Positions 58,122 to 64,000 of a stretch of DNA of 64,000 nt are shown one piece after another. Position 1 is the first letter of the stretch. Each line of letters starts with the position of its first letter. The translations under genes were made by a program, and so were the position numbers. The stretch lies in contig DASRFB010000077.1 of NCBI GenBank assembly GCA_035651815.1, positions 12,696 to 76,695 on the forward strand, given 5' to 3'. The notes under the pieces were generated by a model, which was given only the letters and a program-made list of their open reading frames with translations, made no database searches and was not told the origin of the DNA. Source of the stretch: VBDM01 sp035651815. GTDB lineage: Bacteria > Pseudomonadota > Gammaproteobacteria > Burkholderiales > SG8-39.

Positions 58122-59182
58122 GCGCTGCGCTCCTCCATCACGGTGGTGATGCTCCATTTCGCGAATTCCCGCTCGAGCTCGGCGAGCTCGAGGAATCCCA
58201 TGCACGCGAACGCGCCCGTTTCGCGCAGCGCGCCGCGCGCGAGCTTGCGCGCGAGCACGAGCGCCGCCATGCACGGGATCTCGGGCCCGTGCATCGCGTC
58301 GGCGGTCAGCTGCCACTCTACCCTCGCCCGCGTGCCGTCGGCGCGCGCGCCCTCGAGCGCGACGCGCATGCCGCCGCGCTCGCCGCCGAGGACGTCCATG
58401 AGGCGCGCGACGCGGTCGAGCGTCGCGGCGCCGCGCTCGAGCGGCAGCGCGACGCCGGCGCGGCGCAGCGCCGCCGCGGCCCAGAGCGCGAAGTGCTGCG
58501 CGCCGATCTCGAGCGCCGCGCGGAACTCGACCGTGCGCACGCCGGGATAGCGCGCGGGGAAGAGCTCGAGGTCGGGGACGTCGCACGCGGCCGCCCAGCG
58601 CGTCCCGAAGGCGAAGCGCACGCGCTCGAGCGCCTGCCAGCCGTGGACCGTGCGCCACTCGCCGCCGGAGAGCCAGCGGAACGGCCGCCCCGCGTACGAG
58701 AGGACGCCGGCGATCGTCGCCGCGCCGCGCGGCGCGCGCTGCCCCGGCGCGATCGCGATCCGGATCGAGTCGATCGACGCGAGCCGCGCCGCGAGCGCAT
58801 CGACGACCGCCGCGGACAGCGCGGGCAGCGTGCTCGCGCCCGAGAGCGCGATGCGGCCGGCCGCGCGCGCCGGAGCGTCGAGCGCATCGGCGAAGCGCGC
58901 GACGAAGGCGCGCGCGTCGGCGAGGTCGAGGTAGTGCGCGCCGGCGGCGAGCGACGCGAGCGCGACGCGGTAGTCCTGTCCCTGGAACGGGCCGGCGCAG
59001 TGGATCACGAGGCCGGGGGCGAGCCGGACGAGATCGCGCTCGAGCCCGGGCGAATCGAGGTCGAGCCGCGCCGGCGCTCCGCGGCGCGCCGCGGCGATCA
59101 CCTCGAGATCGCGGTCGCCGGCGAGCGCGCGGCAGATGCGCGCGCCGAAGTTGCCCGTGCCGCCGAGGACGACCACGCGCAT
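58118..59182 (-). CDS. saccharopine dehydrogenase-like NAD(P)-binding protein
   Basis: A 354-residue protein with an N-terminal Rossmann motif VVLGGTGNFGARICRAL, IHCAGPFQGQDYRVA, ASLAAGAHYLDLADARAF and SGASTLPALSAAVVDAL, the pattern of the saccharopine dehydrogenase-like group (Sacchrp_dh_NADP). The C-terminal domain (RTVEFRAALEIGAQHFALWAAAAL, AELEREFAKWSI) is weakly conserved, so the enzyme is not true saccharopine dehydrogenase. Start ATG at 59182, 14 bases past the stop of the thiol protein. In the run small-membrane protein, thiol protein, this gene and DUF2269, all starts are close or overlapping. Substrate unknown. Confidence 0.8.
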   Translation of the reverse strand: MRVVVLGGTGNFGARICRALAGDRDLEVIAAARRGAPARLDLDSPGLERDLVRLAPGLVIHCAGPFQGQDYRVALASLAAGAHYLDLADARAFVARFADALDAPARAAGRIALSGASTLPALSAAVVDALAARLASIDSIRIAIAPGQRAPRGAATIAGVLSYAGRPFRWLSGGEWRTVHGWQALERVRFAFGTRWAAACDVPDLELFPARYPGVRTVEFRAALEIGAQHFALWAAAALRRAGVALPLERGAATLDRVARLMDVLGGERGGMRVALEGARADGTRARVEWQLTADAMHGPEIPCMAALVLARKLARGALRETGAFACMGFLELAELEREFAKWSITTVMEERSA

Positions 59183-59196
59183 GCCGGCGGCAGCGC

Positions 59197-59805
59197 TCAA
59201 CGAAAATCCGCGAGCTCGGGGTCGTCGATCCTCTGCCGCGGCAGCCCGGTGATCGCCGGGAGCTGCGACAGGCGCGGCATGCCGACCTTGGTGCGCACCG
59301 CGCCTTGCGCGTCCTTCCAGACGAGGAGCGGCGTGCCGGGGGCGCCCATCTGCTGCATGAGCATGGTGTTGGTGACGAGCTGCGCCTTCAGGTCCTTCGA
59401 CACCGCGGCGGGCGCGATCGCCCCGTCGTACGACGCGGCGCGGTAGCCGGTCTCGTTCTCGCGCATCGCCGCGGCGCGGTCGGCGGCGTTCATGATCGCC
59501 GCGGCGCGTCCGAAGGAGCTGTCCTTCTGGTACGCGACCGGGATCCAGCGCACCTGCAATCCGGCGCGCTCGTAGTGCTGCAGCGCCTTCCACGTGAGAT
59601 GGCAGTACCAGCAGTTGGCGTCGAAGAAAACGTAGAGCGTCCTGCTTTTTCGATCGGCCGCGCTCGCCGGGCCTTCGGCCACGGCGTCGACCGTTTCCAT
59701 GCGCGCGTAGAGCGCGGCGAGCTCGGCGGGCGCGGGCGTCTTCGCGTGCGCGAGCGCCGCCAGCAGCACGGCGCCGAGCGCGAGGAGGCGCGTCGCGGCC
59801 TTCAC
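59197..59805 (-). CDS. exported DsbG/thioredoxin-like thiol protein (CWYC)
   Basis: A 202-residue periplasmic thioredoxin-fold protein. Signal peptide 1-21 (ALAHAKTPA). The active site is FFDANCWYCHLTWKAL with CWYC; cis-Pro in GAPGTPLLVW. The layout agrees with the catalytic part of DsbC/DsbG-type disulfide isomerases without the usual dimerisation domain, so it probably reduces or isomerises disulfides in the envelope. Start is a GTG at 59805, overlapping the stop of the small membrane protein (GTGA). The next genes downstream follow within 14 bases. Confidence 0.85.
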   Translation of the reverse strand: MKAATRLLALGAVLLAALAHAKTPAPAELAALYARMETVDAVAEGPASAADRKSRTLYVFFDANCWYCHLTWKALQHYERAGLQVRWIPVAYQKDSSFGRAAAIMNAADRAAAMRENETGYRAASYDGAIAPAAVSKDLKAQLVTNTMLMQQMGAPGTPLLVWKDAQGAVRTKVGMPRLSQLPAITGLPRQRIDDPELADFR

Positions 59806-59984
59806 GAGAAGAAGTGCCCGGCCCAGTCGGCCGCGGCGCCGATCAGGTACGCGACGCCGAGCGCGAGCACGAAGATCACCAGGCTGCGCGAGGCGGTCTT
59901 GTCGATGCCCATCTCGTCGAAATAGCGCCGCAGGAACCAGGTCGCGACGAAGAAGGCGATGGTGGAGACGACGAGCCCGAGCAT
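59802..59984 (-). CDS. small membrane protein, two helices
   Basis: A 60-residue protein: LGLVVSTIAFFVATWFL (2-18) and SLVIFVLALGVAYLIGAAADWAG (34-56) are membrane helices, separated by RRYFDEMGIDKTASR, and it ends in HFFS. It is coupled by a GTGA overlap to the thiol protein, so a membrane anchor or regulator role next to the Dsb-like protein is possible. Start ATG at 59984, with no clear ribosome site. The compact coupling makes it more likely to be real than its size alone suggests. Confidence 0.65.
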   Translation of the reverse strand: MLGLVVSTIAFFVATWFLRRYFDEMGIDKTASRSLVIFVLALGVAYLIGAAADWAGHFFS

Positions 59985-60039
59985 CCCCGTATTCTACGGA
60001 GATCGCGGCCGGTGCCGCTCGCCGGGGTCTGCGGCGCGG

Positions 60040-60252
60040 CTAGTGCCCGGGATTGCGCTCGCGCTCGGTGAGCTCGGACTGCCCGCGGATCGTGATCCCG
60101 TATTCGCCGTGCGCGTTGGCCGATACGTGGCCCCGCAACCGCAGCCGGAAGGCGACCTCCGGCGGCAGGCTGGGCACGGGCTGCTTGTTCCGTTTCGCGT
60201 CGCGCAGCTCGCGCAGCCACGCGACCTCGGCGCCGATGAGCGATGGATCCAT
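60040..60252 (-). CDS. small protein of unknown function
   Basis: A 70-residue protein with a charged helix (AEVAWLRELRDAKRNKQP) and a winged-like end (PPEVAFRLRLRGHVSANAHGEYGITIRGQSELTERER). The last part resembles the wing region of winged-helix or DUF-type small regulators, where a strand-turn-strand (HGEYGITIRGQSEL) is expected, but no family can be assigned. Start ATG at 60252 behind GGGGGAG. It stands alone on the minus strand between the small-membrane/thiol run and the OmpA-type gene. Confidence that it is expressed is moderate. Confidence 0.5.
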   Translation of the reverse strand: MDPSLIGAEVAWLRELRDAKRNKQPVPSLPPEVAFRLRLRGHVSANAHGEYGITIRGQSELTERERNPGH

Positions 60253-60505
60253 CCCTGATCTCCCCCTGCGTATTGTTTTGAGCGACCGGAGGGTAGGACA
60301 GCAATCGCCGTGCCATCCGCCCCGCGTCCCCGGGGAAGCGGGGGAGCGGGGCCGAAACCGTGTCGGCGCAGGGCGACGCCGAATCATGCCGAATGCATTA
60401 GACCGCTGATCCATCGGCCGATCGGCGTGTCGGGGCGCGGCGACGCTATGAATCGCGCCGCCGCGTGTCTAGTATTACGGCATTCCTCCTTCAGGAGCCC
60501 GCATC

Positions 60506-61186
60506 GTGCCCGGACAGACCCCGAAGCAGATCCTCGCGCTCGCGCTCGCCGCGGGCCTCGCCGCCGGCTGCCAGACCACCGATCCCTACAGCGGCGAGTC
60601 GAAGACTTCGCGCAGCACCTACGGGGCGCTCATCGGCGCGGGCGCCGGCGCGGCGATCGGGATGATCTCCGGGCGCGACGCGAAGCAGCGCCGCGAGCGC
60701 GTGCTGATCGGCGCCGGCGTCGGCGCGCTCTCCGGCGGCGCGGTCGGCGCCTACCAGGACCGGCAGGAGAACGAGCTGCGCGCGCAGATGCGGGACTCGG
60801 GCGTCACCGTCACGCGCAAGGGCGACGACATCGTCCTCAACATGCCGGGCAACATCACCTTCCGCACCGCGAGCGCCGACCTGAACGCGCAGTTCTACAA
60901 GGTGCTCGACGGCGTCGCGCTGGTCGCGAAGAAGTACGACAAGACGATCCTCGAGGTCGCCGGCCACACCGACAACGTCGGCGGCGAGGCGTACAACAAG
61001 CAGCTGTCGCAGCGCCGCGCCGACTCGGTCGCGCAGTACCTCGAGAGCAAGGGCGTCGCCCAGGCGCGCATCATGACCGCGGCGGGCGGCGAGGACCATC
61101 CGATCGCGAGCAACGCGACCGAGACGGGCCGGGCGCAGAACCGGCGGGTGGAGGTGACGATCGCGCCGATCAAGCAGCAGGGGTGA
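60506..61186 (+). CDS. OmpA-family lipoprotein (YiaD-like)
   Basis: A 226-residue outer-membrane lipoprotein. Lipobox AAGC (GLAAGCQTT). Residues ~35-85 form glycine-zipper helices (GALIGAGAGAAIGMISG and VLIGAGVGALSGGAVGA), then the OmpA peptidoglycan-binding domain with ITFRTASADLN, EVAGHTDNVGGEAYNKQLSQRRADSVAQYL and the final NRRVEVTI. It would tether the outer membrane to the wall. Start GTG at 60506 with CAGGAG eight bases upstream. CTCC at 60486-60489 can pair with the GGAG of the ribosome site. It is followed by a 12-base gap to the convergent lipoprotein. Confidence 0.93.
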   Translation: MPGQTPKQILALALAAGLAAGCQTTDPYSGESKTSRSTYGALIGAGAGAAIGMISGRDAKQRRERVLIGAGVGALSGGAVGAYQDRQENELRAQMRDSGVTVTRKGDDIVLNMPGNITFRTASADLNAQFYKVLDGVALVAKKYDKTILEVAGHTDNVGGEAYNKQLSQRRADSVAQYLESKGVAQARIMTAAGGEDHPIASNATETGRAQNRRVEVTIAPIKQQG

Positions 61187-61198
61187 GCGGCGGACGGA

Positions 61199-61672
61199 TC
61201 ACGCCGCGTCGCCGCGCGCCGGCGAGCGCCGATCGCCGCCCCTTTCGCGACTCGCCCGCTCGAGCGAGCTGTCGATGTAACGAACCAGGTTCATCACCCA
61301 TTCGTTGTATTTGGAGTGGATCTCGTCCGAGCCGCCGGCGCGGTGGACGTAGTCGAGGTTCTCGCTGCGCGCGTACCGGATGGTGTAGGAATCCCGGGCG
61401 TAAGTGATCTTCACGACGGCGACGTGATTCCTGAGGAAAAGAGCGGCTTCGATGCTGCCGTCGGGTTTCTTGCTGGGTATCCAGTTCCGGCGCTTGCAGC
61501 CATCCATGATGGCTTTTTCGACTTGGAACGAAGAAAGCTCGTAGGTGATGGGAATGGGCGGTAATTCCCGGATCGGCTCGCGATGGCTCGCGCACCCGGC
61601 CAAGGCCAGAAGCGCGATCAAGCCGAGCGAAGCCCGCTTACCCGACGTGCGAATCAGACCTGTCGATTCCAT
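61199..61672 (-). CDS. small lipoprotein of unknown function
   Basis: A 157-residue lipoprotein with lipobox LAGC (LLALAGCASHR). After a proline-rich linker (IRELPPIPITYEL) comes a small alpha/beta domain: SSFQVEKAIMDGCKRRNWIP, AALFLRNHVAVVKITYARDSYTIRYA, SENLDYVH and KYNEWVMNLVRYIDSSL. The pattern helix, strand, strand, short repeat and C-terminal helix is widespread among periplasmic proteins of Betaproteobacteria, but I have no name for it. Start ATG at 61672, with GGGGAG just upstream. Convergent with the OmpA gene. Codon use is somewhat less GC-rich. Confidence 0.7.
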   Translation of the reverse strand: MESTGLIRTSGKRASLGLIALLALAGCASHREPIRELPPIPITYELSSFQVEKAIMDGCKRRNWIPSKKPDGSIEAALFLRNHVAVVKITYARDSYTIRYARSENLDYVHRAGGSDEIHSKYNEWVMNLVRYIDSSLERASRERGGDRRSPARGDAA

Positions 61673-61856
61673 TTTCTCCCCCTCGCGTCAATGCCGCCCC
61701 GCCGGACATCGATCACCCTGAACCGGGTAGGGTAATCAATTCTCCTGCGCGGTGGCAATCCGGCGCTCGACCGCGGTGAGAAATGCCCGGGGCTTGAAAT
61801 TGCGGGGCGCCGGCCGCAGATCGGTGCAAGAACAAACCTCCGCAAGGACCACCCCG

Positions 61857-62933
61857 ATGCTCTTCGAGCCTTTCTCGACGCGAACTATTGCCCTCAGGAA
61901 CCGCATGGTCATGTCGCCGATGACGCGCAGCCGCGCGATCGAGGCGAACACCCCGAACGCCCTCATGGCCGAGTACTACGCGCAGCGCGCCTCCGCCGGC
62001 CTGATCGTCACCGAGGGCACCTCGCCCTCGCCGAACGGCCTCGGCTACGCGCGCATCCCGGGCCTGTACAACGACGCCCAGGCGAAAGGCTGGAAGCAGG
62101 TCACCGACGCCGTCCACGCGAAGGGCGGCAAGATCTTCGTGCAGCTCATGCACACCGGCCGCGTCACCCACGCGCTGAATCTCCCCGCGGGCGCCGAGGT
62201 CGTCGGCCCGACCGTCGAGGTCTGCCCCGGCGAGATGTATACGGACCGCAAGGGCATGCAGCCCCACACCCCGCCGCGCGCCATGACCGAGCAGGACATC
62301 CGGCACGCGGTCGACGAGTACGCGCACTCGGCGCGGCTCGCGCTCCAGGCCGGCTTCGACAGCGTCGAGCTGCACGGCGCGAACGGCTACCTGATCGAGC
62401 AGTTCCTGAACGCGAACGTCAACAAGCGCACCGACCGCTGGGGCGGCTCGATCGAGAACCGCAACCGCTTCGCGCTCGAGGTCGCGCGCGCCGTCGCGAA
62501 GGCGATCGGCGCGGAGAAGCTCGGCATCCGGCTCTCGCCCTACGGCGCGTTCAACTCGACCGGCGCCTTTGCCGAGGTCGACGCCCAGTACGTCGCCCTC
62601 GTGAAAGAGCTGTCGGCGATCGGCCTCGCCTACATCCACGTCCTCGACCACAGCGCCATGGGCGCGCCGAAGGTGCCCGACGAGATCAAGAAGAAGCTGC
62701 GCGAGAACTTCAAAGGCGCCTACATCGCCGCCGGCGGCTTCGACCGGGAGAGCGCGGAGAAGTGGGTGAAGGACGGGCGCGCGGACCTGGTCGCGTTCGG
62801 GCGGCCGTTCCTCGCGAACCCCGACCTGCCCGAGCGCTACCGCAAAGGCGCGAAGCTCAACGAGCCGGACATGGCGACGTTCTACACGCCCGGGGAGAAG
62901 GGCTATACGGACTATCCGCGGATGGGGGCTTAA
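61857..62933 (+). CDS. OYE-family alkene reductase (NemA-like)
   Basis: A 358-residue FMN enzyme of the Old Yellow Enzyme family, reducing activated C=C bonds or nitro groups with NAD(P)H. Marks: MSPMTRSRA near the FMN site, VTEGTSPSPNGLGY, FVQLMHTGRVTH, the substrate-binding HGANGYLIEQFL and RTDRWGGSIENRNRF with conserved Arg. The HGANGYL is the N-ethylmaleimide/xenobiotic-reductase version (His-Asn pair). No N-terminal signal. Start ATG at 61857 with AAGGA nine bases upstream; an extension to 61752 precedes the fold and has poor composition. It has its own upstream gap of 184 bases. Confidence 0.95.
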   Translation: MLFEPFSTRTIALRNRMVMSPMTRSRAIEANTPNALMAEYYAQRASAGLIVTEGTSPSPNGLGYARIPGLYNDAQAKGWKQVTDAVHAKGGKIFVQLMHTGRVTHALNLPAGAEVVGPTVEVCPGEMYTDRKGMQPHTPPRAMTEQDIRHAVDEYAHSARLALQAGFDSVELHGANGYLIEQFLNANVNKRTDRWGGSIENRNRFALEVARAVAKAIGAEKLGIRLSPYGAFNSTGAFAEVDAQYVALVKELSAIGLAYIHVLDHSAMGAPKVPDEIKKKLRENFKGAYIAAGGFDRESAEKWVKDGRADLVAFGRPFLANPDLPERYRKGAKLNEPDMATFYTPGEKGYTDYPRMGA

Positions 62934-62937
62934 TTCC

Positions 62938-62961
62938 CGCCGGGCGAAAGAATTCCCGGCG
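62938..62961 (+). terminator. possible hairpin after the alkene reductase gene
   Basis: CGCCGGG (62938-62944) pairs with CCCGGCG (62955-62961) across a ten-base loop, starting five bases after the TAA stop. No T-run follows, so function as a terminator is uncertain. Confidence 0.4.
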
Positions 62962-63037
62962 GCGCCCCCGCATTGCCGTACCATACGTCTCCCCCGACGG
63001 ACGGCGCGTCCCCGCACCCTGACCCAGGAGAACCGAT

Positions 63038-63295
63038 TTGCAGGAAATCCTGAAATACCTGAAGAGCCGCGGCGAGCAGCTCGACACCGACATCGCAAAA
63101 GCGACCGGCCAGTCGCTCGAAAGCGTGCGCCTGAACGTATCCAAGCTCCAGGCCGCGGGCGAAGTCATGGTGTGCCGCTCCATCCGCTTCGACAACGGCA
63201 AGCAGAAAGAGCAGCTGCTCTGCCGCATCTCCGGCTACATCCCGCCCGCGGCGCCGGGCAGGAAACCGAAGGCGCAGGCGAAGGTGCCGGTCTAA
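63038..63295 (+). CDS. small winged-helix DNA-binding protein
   Basis: An 85-residue protein of winged-helix shape: EILKYLKSRGEQLDTDIAKATGQSLESVRLNVSKLQAAGEVMVCRSIRFDNGKQKEQLLCRISGYIP. The helix-turn-helix is DTDIAKATGQSLESVRLNVSKLQAAGEV, followed by a wing with IRFDNGK. It resembles ArsR/LexA-type or archaeal-style transcription or helicase-linked helix-turn-helix units; target unknown. Start is TTG at 63038 with AGGAG seven bases upstream (63026-63030), a well-supported rare start. The next gene begins 11 bases after its stop, so the pair may be one operon. Confidence 0.75.
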   Translation: MQEILKYLKSRGEQLDTDIAKATGQSLESVRLNVSKLQAAGEVMVCRSIRFDNGKQKEQLLCRISGYIPPAAPGRKPKAQAKVPV

Positions 63296-63305
63296 GACCG
63301 CGTCT

Positions 63306-64000
63306 TTGAAGATCCCGAAGAGGATCGAGCCGCTCGTCGAGGCCGGCCTCGTCGATTCGGTCAGCCGCCAGCTGATGAGCGGCAAGGAGGCGATGATCTA
63401 CGTCGTCGTCTGCGGCGGCGAGACCCGCTGCGCCAAGGTCTACAAAGAAGTCGACAAGCGCGCCTTCCGCCAGAGCGTCGACTACACCGAAGGCCGGCGC
63501 GTCAAGAACAGCCGCCGCGCCCGCGCCATGGAAAAAGGCAGCCGCTACGGCCGCAAGGCGAAGGAAGAAGCCTGGCAGAGCGCCGAAGTCGACGCCCTCC
63601 TCCGCCTCGCCGCCGCCGGCGTGCGCGTGCCGAAGCCGTACAACTTCGTCGACGGCGTGCTGCTGATGGAGCTCGTCACGGACGGCGAAGGCGAACCTGC
63701 CCCGAGGCTCAACGACATCGTGCTCGAGGCCGGACAAGCGCGCGCGGTGCACCGCGTGCTGATCGGCGAGGTCGTGCGCATGCTCTGCGCCGGCGTGGTC
63801 CATGGCGACCTGTCCGAATACAACGTACTGTTGGGAGCCGAAGGCCCCGTCGTCATCGACCTGCCCCAAGCCGTCGACGCTGCCGGCAACGCCCACGCCG
63901 GCGCCATGCTCGAGCGCGACGTCGCCAACCTCGCCGCCTACTTCGGCCGCTTCGCGCCCGAGCTGCTCGAGACGCAGTACGGGAAAGAGATCTGGGCGCT
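63306..64000 (+). CDS. RIO-type serine kinase, N-terminal part (runs off window)
   Basis: At least 231 residues of a RIO1-like kinase, an atypical protein kinase family found in some bacteria (PA4780-type) as well as in archaea and eukaryotes. Motifs: the start IPKRIEPLVEAGLVDSV, the P-loop-like LMSGKEAMIYVV with the ATP-binding CAKVYKE Lys, YTEGRRVKNSRRARAMEKGS, the catalytic loop VHGDLSEYNVLL, and the metal-binding Asp in VVIDLPQAVD (Asp in the DFG-like place). Start is set at TTG 63306, where the family N-terminus (M-K-x-P-K-R-I-E-P-L) begins; no strong ribosome site is seen. The frame is open to the right edge, so the C-terminus is missing. It is preceded by the winged-helix gene. Confidence 0.85.
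   Translation, partial: MKIPKRIEPLVEAGLVDSVSRQLMSGKEAMIYVVVCGGETRCAKVYKEVDKRAFRQSVDYTEGRRVKNSRRARAMEKGSRYGRKAKEEAWQSAEVDALLRLAAAGVRVPKPYNFVDGVLLMELVTDGEGEPAPRLNDIVLEAGQARAVHRVLIGEVVRMLCAGVVHGDLSEYNVLLGAEGPVVIDLPQAVDAAGNAHAGAMLERDVANLAAYFGRFAPELLETQYGKEIWA

Noticed and set aside
60485..60497. CTCC-TTCA-GGAG hairpin over the ribosome site of the OmpA-type gene as an RNA thermometer
   Set aside because: Only four pairs in a short stem; far weaker than known thermometers. Noted in the gene entry only.

Overview
The window is GC-rich bacterial chromosome (roughly 68-70% G+C by eye), gene-dense, with genes on both strands and few large gaps. It looks like a betaproteobacterium (Burkholderiales-like): seven tripartite-tricarboxylate-type (Bug/TctC) substrate-binding proteins lie scattered through it without membrane partners, next to CsbD-like stress proteins, orphan ABC binding proteins, an OYE-type reductase, QueC, AsnS and a bacterial RIO kinase. 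I infer this lineage from gene content only; the window contains no rRNA marker. I saw no tRNA, rRNA, CRISPR array, transposase or phage gene.

Layout. 1-3555: a translationally coupled catabolic-looking operon (Gfo/Idh/MocA C-terminus, creatininase-family amidohydrolase, cupin, D-2-hydroxyacid dehydrogenase, Bug protein), ending at a palindrome shared with a convergent second Bug gene. 4629-10441: orphan LivF-like ATPase, a CocE-type hydrolase coupled to an ACMSD-type amidohydrolase, a PrmC/HemK-like methyltransferase, an oxaloacetate-decarboxylase-like protein and a small unknown protein. 10814-17524: cupin, then an AT-richer pair (small membrane protein plus a ParA/MinD-type ATPase with its own membrane domain), an alpha/beta-hydrolase with an altered catalytic site, an exported methyltransferase with an SsuA-like binding protein, a CsbD-like protein, a lipoprotein and a DUF1993 protein. 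17640-25860: Bug protein coupled to an LplT-like MFS carrier, QueC, DUF4142 plus cupredoxin, a second small unknown protein sharing a C-terminal motif with the first, PhnD-like binding protein, tandem cyclic-nucleotide-binding protein, second CsbD-like protein, hydrolase, and a GIY-YIG-like protein.

25871-30563 holds the most striking unit: two convergent genes, a secreted protein with a barrel-like tail and a 898-residue patatin phospholipase whose catalytic domain is split by about ten membrane helices. Each is preceded by the same 16-bp palindrome at the same distance from a -10-like hexamer, so they appear to share a regulator. 30615-40509: CAP-domain protein, AsnS plus LytM peptidase, outer-membrane barrel, then a polysaccharide locus (ABC exporter, glycosidase-like/GT2 fusion, GalE, UXS). 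40664-44527: cupin, pseudopilin and a GGDEF/EAL sensor, the last two coupled.

44540-54151: Bug genes interleaved with SRAP, GFA, a DUF1080 lipoprotein with a terminator-bearing leader, and a coupled pair of a Tat-exported ThDP enzyme and cytochrome c that suggests periplasmic oxidation of a 2-oxo or related acid. 54303-56793: coupled membrane protein and secreted HExxH metallopeptidase. 56812-64000: DUF899, a coupled run (small membrane protein, CWYC thiol protein, saccharopine-dehydrogenase-like protein, DUF2269), OmpA-type and other lipoproteins, OYE reductase, a winged-helix protein and a RIO-type kinase running off the right edge.
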